A stretch of 37,430 bases of DNA from NCBI GenBank assembly GCA_016867315.1, contig VGJV01000004.1, positions 1-37,430 on the forward strand. Direction: 5' to 3'. This document shows, one piece after another, positions 15,230 through 23,830 of this stretch (position 1 is its first letter; each line of letters begins with the position of its first letter). Below the pieces are notes generated by a model that was given only the letters and a program-made list of their open reading frames with translations, ran no database searches and was not told where the DNA came from. The stretch is from Candidatus Liptonbacteria bacterium. Its GTDB lineage: Bacteria; Patescibacteriota; Minisyncoccia; UBA6257; 2-01-FULL-56-20. Position numbers and translations under genes: made by a program.

Positions 15230-18154
15230 CTACTGACACGCTTCGCAAAGTCCTCCTTCTGCAATATGAATCACTTTACTTGCTGATACGATAGAAGGGT
15301 CTTTCACTTCGCTTGGCGAAGTGATTTCCGCGCGTAAGGTGGAAGCCGAGGCCAGTTCTACTTGCGTGTCTCGCTGAAACGAAGTGGAGGTGGAAGGTTG
15401 GGGCTGAGGCTCTCCGGCGGAAGAGGGGAGAGTAGAGGCTACGGCAGCTACTGCCATCACTTCGGGGATACTCTCGGTAGCGGGGGGCGTGTCGTATTTC
15501 TTATTGATGTCCAAGGTGCTCTTCTCAATGGAGGAAGCGCCCAAGGTGCGGAGGTAATACGTGGTCTTTAATCCCTTCTGCCACGCTTCCATATACACAT
15601 CGGCAATAAAGGGTCCGGATTCGCTCGCGGTAAAGATGTTTACGGACTGGCTTTGGTCGATCCACTTTCCGCGATGTGCGGCGTGCTCCACGATCCAGTG
15701 GGGATCGATTTCGAAAACTTCCATATAGCGGTTCCGCAATTCCTCGGGAAGCTCGGCGATCCTTTGGACGCTCCCGTCATAGAACTTGAGCTTTTCAACG
15801 ATCTCATCCTTCCAAAGGTTCAGTCTCTCCAAATCTTCCACGAGATATTTGTTGATGACGGTAAACTCGCCGCTGAAGTTGGATTTTACGTAGAGGTTTT
15901 TGTAGATAGGCTCGATAGAGGGAAGACAGCCGGAAATGTTCGCAATGGTGGCGGTGGGCGCAATAGCTAAGCAGTTCGAATTGCGCATGCCGTGCTTTTT
16001 GACCGATTCTCGGACAGGTGCCCAATCAAGCTTTCCCTCCTTTTCAATGCCGGTGGGAATCCCGCGTTCTTCTTCGAGTATTCCCAAGGTGTCCACGGGG
16101 AAGAGGCCCCGGTCCCATTTGGAACCTTTGTAGCTCGAATAGGTACCGCGCTCTTCGGCGAGCTTCGAAGAGGCGAGTATTGCGTGATATGAGACAAACT
16201 CCATAAGCGAATCCGAAAGCTGCACGGCTTCCTCGCTCGCGAACTGCATTCTCACTTTATAAAGCAAATCCTGGTAGCCCATGATGCCCAATCCGACGGG
16301 CCGGTGTTGCAAGTTGGAATTCTTAGCCTCGATCGTGGGGTAATAGTTCAAATCGATTACGTTGTCGAGCAATCGGATTGCGGTGATAACGGTTTGCCCA
16401 AGAAGCTCGTAATTGATCTTCCCATGTTCGAAATGCCGCACTAAGTTTACGGAACCCAGATTGCAGACCGCCGTCTCTTCGCGGGAGGTGTTTAAAGTAA
16501 TTTCAGTACAAAGGTTCGAGCTGTGTACGACTCCCACGTGATCTTGCGGAGAGCGGATATTGCAAGGGTCTTTAAAGGTCATCCACGGGTGCCCCGTCTC
16601 GAAGAGCATCGTGATCATTTTCCGCCAGAGTTCCTGCGCCTTGATCCGTTTCCAGAGCTGAATTTCTCCCTTATCGGCTTTCGCTTCGTATTCTATATAG
16701 CGTTTCTCGAATTCCTTTCCATATACATGATGGAGATCTCCTACTTCATCGGGGGAGAAGAGCGTCCATTCGCCATCTTCCCGCAGCCGTTTCATAAAAA
16801 GGTCGGGAATCCAGTTCGAGGTATTGATATCGTGCGTACGTCGGCGTTCGTCCCCGGTATTTTTCCGGAGCTCCAAGAAATCCTCCACTTCATAGTGCCA
16901 GGTTTCGAGATACACGCAGGTAGCACCGCGGCGCTTGCCGCTTCGGTTGATGGAGGCAGTCGTAGCGTCCACGATTTTAAGGAAAGGAACCACGCCTTGG
17001 CTCGTGGTATTGATGCTCTTGATTAAAGCTCCCACTGCCCGCAAGTTGGACCAGTCATTACCTACCCCCCCGGACCATTTCGAAAGCTGCGCGTTGTCGC
17101 CGATACATTTAAAAATATGGTGGAGATCGTCTTCGACGGTCGTGAGGTAGCAGGAACTCATCTGCGGATGGGTGGTCGCGGAGTGAAGAAGGGTAGGGGT
17201 GGAGGGAACGTATCGGAAGGTGGAAATCGTGTGATAAAACTCCATAGCACGCGCTTCCTTCTTGGGTTCGATGAGAGACAAGCCTAACGCTACGCGCATC
17301 CAGAAATACTGGGGCACTTCAAAAATATTCTGATCGTAATCGCGCATGAAGTAGCGATCGTAGAGCGTCTGAATGCCCATGAACTCAAAAAGCTGATCGC
17401 GTTCCGGAACGAGCGTTTTACCGAGTGCCTCGAGATCGGCTTCGAGAACCCTTTTATCGAACCGGCCACATTCCACACCGCGCTTCATCGCTTTCGCAAA
17501 GCCGCTTTGATACGCTTCGATAAAGCCTTTTTCAAATTCATCTACTCCCAAAACTTCTTTATAGAGATCGTTCGCGAGGAATCGGGCCGCGACATTCGAA
17601 TACACCGGGTCGCGCTCGATGCGAGCCTTGAGCGCCATGAGCACCACTTGATTAATTTCAGAGGTGGAAATTCCGTCATAAAGACCGGTTTTCACATCTT
17701 CCAAAATTTCATAGACGTTAATGGCGGCCGCCGGATATTCGTTCGAGACATTTCTGATAGCTCGCTCAATTTGAGCGACATCGAAACGCGCGGTGGTGCC
17801 ATCGCGGCGTTTTACGTTCAATTCCCGCCGCTCTACCCGTTCAAGTGTCTCCCACTTCTTTCGTTCACGCACTTTTTCACGCTCCCGGCGATAGAGCACA
17901 TACGATTTGGATACGTTAAAGTGACCGGACTCCGCGAGTACGCGCTCCACAATGTCCTGAATATCTTCGACGCCCGGCACTCGCTCCACGAATTTGCGAT
18001 CGATCTCTCGAACGACCAAATTAGTGAGATCAAAAAGTTGAGTTTCGGTAAGGGGGACGCCCGTGGCGATGAAGGCTTTATCCATCGCGCGCTCGATTCG
18101 GGCGCGGTCAAAAGACACAATACTCCCATTCCGCTTTTTGATCTGATCAGTCAT
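15230..18154 (-). CDS. nrdA: Ribonucleotide reductase R1 (alpha) with two N-terminal ATP-cone domains
   Basis: IKKRNGSIVSFDRARIERAMDKAF and LNVKRRDGTTARFDVAQIERAIRN ATP cones; CLAIAPTATIANISGCLPSIEPIYKN; C-terminal CEACQ. Confidence 0.93.
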   Translation of the reverse strand: MTDQIKKRNGSIVSFDRARIERAMDKAFIATGVPLTETQLFDLTNLVVREIDRKFVERVPGVEDIQDIVERVLAESGHFNVSKSYVLYRREREKVRERKKWETLERVERRELNVKRRDGTTARFDVAQIERAIRNVSNEYPAAAINVYEILEDVKTGLYDGISTSEINQVVLMALKARIERDPVYSNVAARFLANDLYKEVLGVDEFEKGFIEAYQSGFAKAMKRGVECGRFDKRVLEADLEALGKTLVPERDQLFEFMGIQTLYDRYFMRDYDQNIFEVPQYFWMRVALGLSLIEPKKEARAMEFYHTISTFRYVPSTPTLLHSATTHPQMSSCYLTTVEDDLHHIFKCIGDNAQLSKWSGGVGNDWSNLRAVGALIKSINTTSQGVVPFLKIVDATTASINRSGKRRGATCVYLETWHYEVEDFLELRKNTGDERRRTHDINTSNWIPDLFMKRLREDGEWTLFSPDEVGDLHHVYGKEFEKRYIEYEAKADKGEIQLWKRIKAQELWRKMITMLFETGHPWMTFKDPCNIRSPQDHVGVVHSSNLCTEITLNTSREETAVCNLGSVNLVRHFEHGKINYELLGQTVITAIRLLDNVIDLNYYPTIEAKNSNLQHRPVGLGIMGYQDLLYKVRMQFASEEAVQLSDSLMEFVSYHAILASSKLAEERGTYSSYKGSKWDRGLFPVDTLGILEEERGIPTGIEKEGKLDWAPVRESVKKHGMRNSNCLAIAPTATIANISGCLPSIEPIYKNLYVKSNFSGEFTVINKYLVEDLERLNLWKDEIVEKLKFYDGSVQRIAELPEELRNRYMEVFEIDPHWIVEHAAHRGKWIDQSQSVNIFTASESGPFIADVYMEAWQKGLKTTYYLRTLGASSIEKSTLDINKKYDTPPATESIPEVMAVAAVASTLPSSAGEPQPQPSTSTSFQRDTQVELASASTLRAEITSPSEVKDPSIVSASKVIHIAEGGLCEACQ

Positions 18155-18220
18155 GAATTATGAGAAATTTTTTAGAGATATTTTTCAGTATACACCGCCG
18201 CATTGCCGCGCTACTCCTAC

Positions 18221-18229
18221 TTATCCACA
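18221..18229 (+). promoter_or_regulatory. DnaA-box-like TTATCCACA upstream of nrdA
   Basis: Exact match to TTATNCACA, in the nrdA upstream region. Confidence 0.4.
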
Positions 18230-18289
18230 GTTTTCACCACGCGAAAAAAAAGGCAAACTCTTCTTTCATTTGAGCTAAAAATCCATGAA

Positions 18290-18829
18290 TTATTCATGAG
18301 GCTGGAGTAAAAATTCAGCCAAAATTTCATAATCGGCTCCGTGAGGCGAAAGGTGGGATTCCATAAGCACTAAAGAGTTGGCTAATTCGTTCCAATTCAC
18401 TTGCTCGTGAAGCGATTTTATGGGGAAATGAGCAAATTCTTCTTCTCGAAAACGGGCAAGGGTGAGGTGTAAACGAAATGGCCGCTTCTCGGCAGGGCCA
18501 AGAGCAATATCGAGGTGAGATTTGAGGAGTAAAAGCTCACGGGGAGCATTTCCCTCCGCCCAAATGAGGCGGGGGCGCCGCGGATCGGGTCCAAAAGAGA
18601 GAGTATGAAAAAGAAGAGGGAAGGGAGAAGAGCTACGAGTAATATTTTCGAGAATCTCCTTGGTGCTTTCGATATTTTCGTCCGTGGCGTGCCAGGGAGG
18701 GATAAGAGTAATATGTAAATTTTTTCCGGCAAGCCATCGCACGGGGAAATTATAATGGCGAGCGGCCCACTCGGCCACGCATTGTTGCAGTTTTGGAGAA
18801 ATTTTCAAAGCCACAAAAATTCGGCGCAT
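18290..18829 (-). CDS. thpR: RNA 2',3'-cyclic phosphodiesterase (ThpR/2'-5' ligase family)
   Basis: MRRIFVALKISPKLQQ, two HxTx motifs (HITLIPPW, HLTLAR); start at the internal Met. Confidence 0.85.
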   Translation of the reverse strand: MRRIFVALKISPKLQQCVAEWAARHYNFPVRWLAGKNLHITLIPPWHATDENIESTKEILENITRSSSPFPLLFHTLSFGPDPRRPRLIWAEGNAPRELLLLKSHLDIALGPAEKRPFRLHLTLARFREEEFAHFPIKSLHEQVNWNELANSLVLMESHLSPHGADYEILAEFLLQPHE

Positions 18830-18927
18830 ACGAGTACTGTACCAGAAAATGAAATTGCCCACTTCCAGTTTCCCGGAAATGGGCAATTCATTGAATTTAC
18901 GAACGTGATGTAATCTGCGTTGCGGTC

Positions 18928-19419
18928 TTACGACGGCGCGCCGGCGAGTTCAGGCTCCTTCGCTGGAGTGGCGGGCACTTCAGGGGTCTGAACTTCAAAT
19001 CCGCCAGAGGCTTCCGAGGTTTCCGTCGAAGCTTGGGAATTTGCCGCATTGCCGGACCCAATCACTTCCGTTGCCGGTTCAGCCGGAGGGGCGACAGAAG
19101 CGGAAGGAATATCAGCATCTTTGACTACCCCGAGGCCGGTAGCCGAAACTTCAGGCTCCTTCTCAGTGGCTTCGAGTTCCGCAAGGGCGGCACGAACTTC
19201 GTTTGCGGCTTGAGCCAGCTTGTGAAGCCAGGCATGCGCGGCTCGCCAATCATGAATATAGGCCACCATCGCGGTGTTTGCCCTATGAAGAACGTGAGCT
19301 TCTGTCCGAACTCCCGGTTGCTGTAGCACCCAGGCCTCGAGTTGTGGATAGGTGGGTTTGTGCTCCCGAATGTAGTTGATGACAGCGGCTGAATCGAGTC
19401 CAAGGGCTTGGAGGGCCAT
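18928..19419 (-). CDS. Hypothetical protein with acidic low-complexity C-terminus
   Basis: MALQALGLDSAAVINYIREHKPTYPQLEAWVLQQPG...; no family recognised. Confidence 0.55.
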   Translation of the reverse strand: MALQALGLDSAAVINYIREHKPTYPQLEAWVLQQPGVRTEAHVLHRANTAMVAYIHDWRAAHAWLHKLAQAANEVRAALAELEATEKEPEVSATGLGVVKDADIPSASVAPPAEPATEVIGSGNAANSQASTETSEASGGFEVQTPEVPATPAKEPELAGAPS

Positions 19420-19515
19420 GGCATCATACCCTTTGCCGCACGCCGGATACTCCGGATCCCTCGCGGCAACTGGCGTGGACTGTACTATTTTTGGCGCTTC
19501 TCGTCAAACAAATAA

Positions 19516-19555
19516 AAACCCCCGTTCCGGTATTCCTCGGTCCCGGGCGGGGGCT
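19516..19555 (-). terminator. Intrinsic terminator on minus strand (AGCCCCCG...CGGGGGTTTTTATT)
   Basis: GC stem followed by T-run in minus orientation, downstream of the 19618-20646 gene. Confidence 0.6.
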
Positions 19556-19617
19556 GCTATTTCAGCATGTTTTGAACTTACAAACTCGAAGCTTCCAGAT
19601 CGTAGTGGAATCCAAGG

Positions 19618-20646
19618 TTAAGCCTGCCTTGAACTTACGTTGATAATCGTGGGATAAAGCTCAAAAAGCGAAAAAAGAAGGGCTAACGCCACCGGCCCTG
19701 CAAAAAATCCGATGGGGCCGAAGAAGGCGAGCCCCCCCAACACTCCCAAAAGCACGAAAAGGGGATGCATCCGCAGTTTTCGTTCGACCACAATGGTGCC
19801 AATAATGTTGTCGACGAGTCCCACAATGATAACCGACCATATAAGAAGCCCGATCGTAGGAGCGAGAGGAGCCGTGAAAAAGAGATAGACAATCGCAGGA
19901 AGACTTACGAGCATGGTGCCGAATGGGGGAAGGAGGGCAGCCACGGTGGCAACGGCTCCCCAAAGCATAGGAGAGGGCACTCCAAACACGAGAAATCCCA
20001 ACCCCGTCAAAATCCCTTGGAGGAGAGCGATGGCGAGTTTGCCTCGCACCACGGCATTGATAGCTTCAGTAAGGCGGCGAAGAATCTTTTCATCATATTG
20101 GTTGGCCAAAGGCGAGACAGCGATGACGCTCTTTTTGAAGTCTTCTCCGTCCCGAAGGAAGAAAAAAAGAGAAAGAATAAGCAGGAAGAAGTGAAGAAGA
20201 ATGTTCGCCACTCCCAAGAAAAGCCCTCCTAGGTTTTGCACCGTGAATGCCAGAGCCTGCTTCGCGTATTCCAGGGCATTTACTTGGAGGGTGGGCCAGA
20301 ATTCTCGAAGCCGAGCTTCGATGGTAGTGAATACTTTTCCCAAATCTCCACCATTATTTTGAAGGATGGTGGTATAAAGGTCTTGTGCGTCCCGGAAGGC
20401 CAAAAATCCAAAAGCAAGAAGAGGCACAATAATGACCACCGAAACCAATAAAATAATAACTAACGCCGCGAGCGTGCCCCCTCCGCCAAAGTTTCTATGA
20501 AAAAAGTGATATAGCGGATGCAGCGCGATTGCCAAGATGAGCGCGAGGAACAGCGTGGCGAGATATGGAAAAAGAATAAGATAAGCTACCCACAAAGCTC
20601 CCAAGAGGAGAAGTATGAAAAAGCCTATTTCGAATCGTTGTTGCAT
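19618..20646 (-). CDS. AI-2E family transporter (PerM-like)
   Basis: Multiple TM helices, LRDGEDF, VVRGKLAIALLQGILTGLGFLVFGVPSPMLWG, GLVDNIIGTIVVERKLRMHPLFVLLGVLGG. Confidence 0.9.
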   Translation of the reverse strand: MQQRFEIGFFILLLLGALWVAYLILFPYLATLFLALILAIALHPLYHFFHRNFGGGGTLAALVIILLVSVVIIVPLLAFGFLAFRDAQDLYTTILQNNGGDLGKVFTTIEARLREFWPTLQVNALEYAKQALAFTVQNLGGLFLGVANILLHFFLLILSLFFFLRDGEDFKKSVIAVSPLANQYDEKILRRLTEAINAVVRGKLAIALLQGILTGLGFLVFGVPSPMLWGAVATVAALLPPFGTMLVSLPAIVYLFFTAPLAPTIGLLIWSVIIVGLVDNIIGTIVVERKLRMHPLFVLLGVLGGLAFFGPIGFFAGPVALALLFSLFELYPTIINVSSRQA

Positions 20647-20652
20647 GCGTGA

Positions 20653-20931
20653 TTACTCTTTGGAGTAGCGCCTCCAGGCATCCGCTGCCTGGGGAGCCAA
20701 GGCTTCGAGTTCGGCGATGATCTGCTCTTTGAGTTCGGCGGAAGTAACGGCTTCTTTATTGTCCGCAAAGTCGAGAGCGCGCTGGGCAGCCTGATCCACA
20801 ATTCCGGCATTATCCGGACTATTCATACCCACATCGGCAAGCGCGCCTTCAATGGAGCCGCGAAGTTTCTGGGCATCGAACGGCTGTCGAGAACCGTTTC
20901 TTTTGACCACCTCCTTAGCCATACTTTTCAT
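20653..20931 (-). CDS. Standalone ATP-cone domain protein
   Basis: AKEVVKRNGSRQPFDAQKLRGSIEGALADVG: ATP-cone signature without other domains. Confidence 0.75.
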   Translation of the reverse strand: MKSMAKEVVKRNGSRQPFDAQKLRGSIEGALADVGMNSPDNAGIVDQAAQRALDFADNKEAVTSAELKEQIIAELEALAPQAADAWRRYSKE

Positions 20932-20973
20932 TGTACTCCTCTATGTTCTAATTTCTACTTTCTATTTTCTAAT

Positions 20974-21822
20974 CTAGACCGTGCGGGGCGCATCGCGGGG
21001 TAAATCGAGATTTTCCTTCTCGAATGCTAATTTGAGGCGTCGCCGCATTTCTCCCGTCGTATCCCATTGGTGAAGCGGCTGGGTATCGCCGATGACTTTG
21101 ATGGTGGTGCCCCAATCGCTCATTCCTTCTATGCGAAAAAACTGCGGCGGAGTGAGCACATACTTTTTCCATATGGGGTCCGCCGCGAGTTCCTCTCCCA
21201 CGCGGTTGATAATCTCGATCCCTTTCTCTACCCCCACCTTATGGGAGACCGTGATATTTAAGTTCACTCGAGAGAGTTTCTTCGAAAAATTGGAGACGCG
21301 CCGAATCATTCCATGAGGAAGGTGATGCACAGTGCCATCCAGATCCCGAAGTTGAGTAATGCGGAGGGTAATATCCTCGACCGTGCCGCAGGTGGCATCG
21401 AAGCATACATAATCGCCCACGCGATATTGATTTTCAATAATGATAAAAAGACCGGAAATCACGTCATGCACAAAGGACTGACTGCCGAACCCTATCGCGA
21501 TTCCTAAAATTCCCGCCGCCGCGATAAGGGGTCCCGTCTCCACTCCCAATTCGGCGAGAAACATAGTGGTCGCGACGATCCAGACCGTAACGCGGAGCGT
21601 ATCCGAAAAAACCCGGATAAGCGTTTTCTCCCGCCTGCGTTCCGCTTTTCTCGAAAGGAATCTGTCTGAGACGATCACGCGTCGCACCACTTTTTCGAGG
21701 AAAATAGTACCTATGATCCGAATTAAAATCGCCCCCACCACAATAAGGAGGAGTTTAAGTCCATGTGATTGGAGCCAATCCACCACCCCTTGTGGAGTAA
21801 TGTACATAGAAAACTCGAGCAT
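20974..21822 (-). CDS. mscS: Mechanosensitive ion channel (MscS family)
   Basis: AAAGILGIAIGFGSQSFVHDVISGLFIIIENQYRVGDYVCFDATCGTVEDITLRITQLRDLDGTVHHLPHG. Confidence 0.92.
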   Translation of the reverse strand: MLEFSMYITPQGVVDWLQSHGLKLLLIVVGAILIRIIGTIFLEKVVRRVIVSDRFLSRKAERRREKTLIRVFSDTLRVTVWIVATTMFLAELGVETGPLIAAAGILGIAIGFGSQSFVHDVISGLFIIIENQYRVGDYVCFDATCGTVEDITLRITQLRDLDGTVHHLPHGMIRRVSNFSKKLSRVNLNITVSHKVGVEKGIEIINRVGEELAADPIWKKYVLTPPQFFRIEGMSDWGTTIKVIGDTQPLHQWDTTGEMRRRLKLAFEKENLDLPRDAPRTV

Positions 21823-21961
21823 ATTCTTATGTCTTCATACCGCGCTTCCAGTAAAGGAATAATGGAGCTCTTTCCTTGGCGCGACGCTTGACGTAGAATG
21901 TCTCTAATGAACCCCCTTACTCCCTACATGAAAGAGAGCTTTTTAAGCAAAGGGAAATTAT

Positions 21962-23560
21962 GTGAGAACAGGGGTTTTTACTACGATGCAGATGAAACGT
22001 TTGGGGAGTAGCGGGGTGAAACGGGGAGCGAAAGGTAGCGCAGCGCGCAAAAAAGACGACTTTTTTGCGCGGATGGACGCCCAGGGCTTGGCGTTGGCCT
22101 ATGCCGACGTGCGCCTGCGCACCGGCCACTCCGAAACGCCTCCTTCCGAAGTGATCATGGAAAGCCGCTTTTCGAGACGTGTGCCGTTGAAGGTGCCTAT
22201 CGTGAGCGCGGCCATGGATCGGGTGACGGAATACAAGACTGCGATTGAACTCGCGAAACGGGGCGGGTTGGGCATTATCCACTTCGGCATGTCGCCGGAG
22301 AAGCAAGCCGCCATGGTGACCCGGGTGAAACTTTATTTGAACGCGATTATCGAAAAGCCTATTTGCGTAGAAGAGGGGGATACGATCGGAAGTATCGAAG
22401 AAATGCGCGAAGAGCAGGGCTGGGGCTTCCACAGTTTTCCAGTAGTGGATGCGAAAGGGATTTTAAAAGGAGTAATCACGCAGAGCGACTTCGAATTCTC
22501 GATGGACGCGAAGCGTGCCGCCAAGGAGGTGATGACGAAGACTCCCGTGACCGCTCCTGCGGGTACCGATTTGAAGAAAGCGTTCGACATAATGACCAAG
22601 ACCAAGAAGAAGTTTTTGCCCCTCGTGGACAAATCGGGCAAACTTTCGGGCGTGTATGTGTTCTCCGACGTGAAGCGCGTGCTCTTCGGAGGGAGTGAGT
22701 CCGCATATTACAACGTAGACAAAGAAGGGCATTTGCGGGTAGGCGCCGCCTTGGGAGTGGGAGAAGGCGAAATCGAACGGGCGGAACTGCTTGTGGAACG
22801 AAAAGCGGATGTGCTCGTGATCGAGACCGCGCATGGAGATACGCCGCGCGCAATCAAGGTATTAAAAGAATTGAAGAAAAATTTTCCTCACGTGGATGTG
22901 GTGGTAGGGAATGTCTCCGAAGGAGAGTCCGCGAAGCGGTTGACGGATGCCGGAGCAGATGGGGTGAAAGTGGGCCAGGGACCGGGTTCGATTTGCACGA
23001 CGCGTATTGTGGCGGGAATAGGGTGCCCCCAGGTAACCGCGGTGCATAATTGTGAAAAAGCGGTGCGAGGATACGACGTACCCGTCTGTGCAGACGGAGG
23101 CATTCGCTATTCGGGAGACATCCCCGTGGCGTTAGGGGCGGGCGCGGACTCGGTAATGCTCGGCATGATGCTCGCAGGCACGGAAGAAGCTCCCGGCAAA
23201 AAAGTGGTGGTAAACGGAATCACCTACAAAGACTACCGAGGAATGGGCTCCTTGGGCGCCATGCAGGCCAGTCGCGCGGCGCGGGAGCGCTATCGGGCAG
23301 ATAGCGGGAAGGCCGCCTTTTTCCCAGAAGGTGTGGAGGGGTTGATTCCGTACCGCGGGAGTATAGGCTCGGTGCTCGATCAGTTGACCGAAGGTTTGCG
23401 GCGGGGGATGGGGTATGTAGGAGCAAAAACCGTAAACGAATTACAGCAAAAATCGGATTTCCACCGGCTCTCCGGAGCGGGTATCGAAGAATCGCATGCG
23501 CACGACGTAGTGATCACCGAAGAAATGCCCAATTACGGGACAAGGAGAAAAGATAAATAA
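21962..23560 (+). CDS. guaB: IMP dehydrogenase (start uncertain; ATG 21986 also possible)
   Basis: VPIVSAAMDRVTEYKTAIELAKRGGLGIIHFGMSPEKQA, CBS domains, GPGSICTTRIVAGIGCPQVTAV, CADGGIRYSGDI, GMGSLGAM. Confidence 0.93.
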   Translation: MRTGVFTTMQMKRLGSSGVKRGAKGSAARKKDDFFARMDAQGLALAYADVRLRTGHSETPPSEVIMESRFSRRVPLKVPIVSAAMDRVTEYKTAIELAKRGGLGIIHFGMSPEKQAAMVTRVKLYLNAIIEKPICVEEGDTIGSIEEMREEQGWGFHSFPVVDAKGILKGVITQSDFEFSMDAKRAAKEVMTKTPVTAPAGTDLKKAFDIMTKTKKKFLPLVDKSGKLSGVYVFSDVKRVLFGGSESAYYNVDKEGHLRVGAALGVGEGEIERAELLVERKADVLVIETAHGDTPRAIKVLKELKKNFPHVDVVVGNVSEGESAKRLTDAGADGVKVGQGPGSICTTRIVAGIGCPQVTAVHNCEKAVRGYDVPVCADGGIRYSGDIPVALGAGADSVMLGMMLAGTEEAPGKKVVVNGITYKDYRGMGSLGAMQASRAARERYRADSGKAAFFPEGVEGLIPYRGSIGSVLDQLTEGLRRGMGYVGAKTVNELQQKSDFHRLSGAGIEESHAHDVVITEEMPNYGTRRKDK

Positions 23561-23561
23561 C

Positions 23562-23830
23562 AGGCCTCAATTCACTATTATGTTCACTCGCGATGTGGGC
23601 CATGTTGAGACAGAACAAGGAAAACTGACGCAGCGGTATGTCGATACCGCCAGGAGGTTTGACGCAGGTATGGCGCAACATGGCCATATCCCTTCGGGTT
23701 GCCGTCTCGTTCCCGATCGGCAGCGTTACTCCTCGGAGCTGTACCCGAGGGTACTAATCTCCTCATCGCGCCTTGCCGCTCGGGAACTATCCAGGCAACG
23801 CGAGCGAACGATAATAGTGATTTGAGGCCT
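23562..23830. ncRNA. Candidate structured RNA / cis-regulatory element between guaB and purA
   Basis: Closing stem AGGCCTCAA..CACTATTAT..TTC.CTCGCG with CGCGAG.GAA..ATAATAGTG..TTGAGGCCT; internal GGCCATGTTG/CAACATGGCC; loops GTTCCCGA/TCGGGAAC complementary. Confidence 0.6.

Noticed and set aside
16523-18163. Plus-strand ORFs 16523-17026 and 17507-18163 antisense to nrdA
   Set aside because: Overlap a highly conserved RNR alpha gene; no family signal
23580-23825. 81-aa ORF between guaB and purA
   Set aside because: Spans the strongly paired region; no family resemblance and better explained as structured RNA
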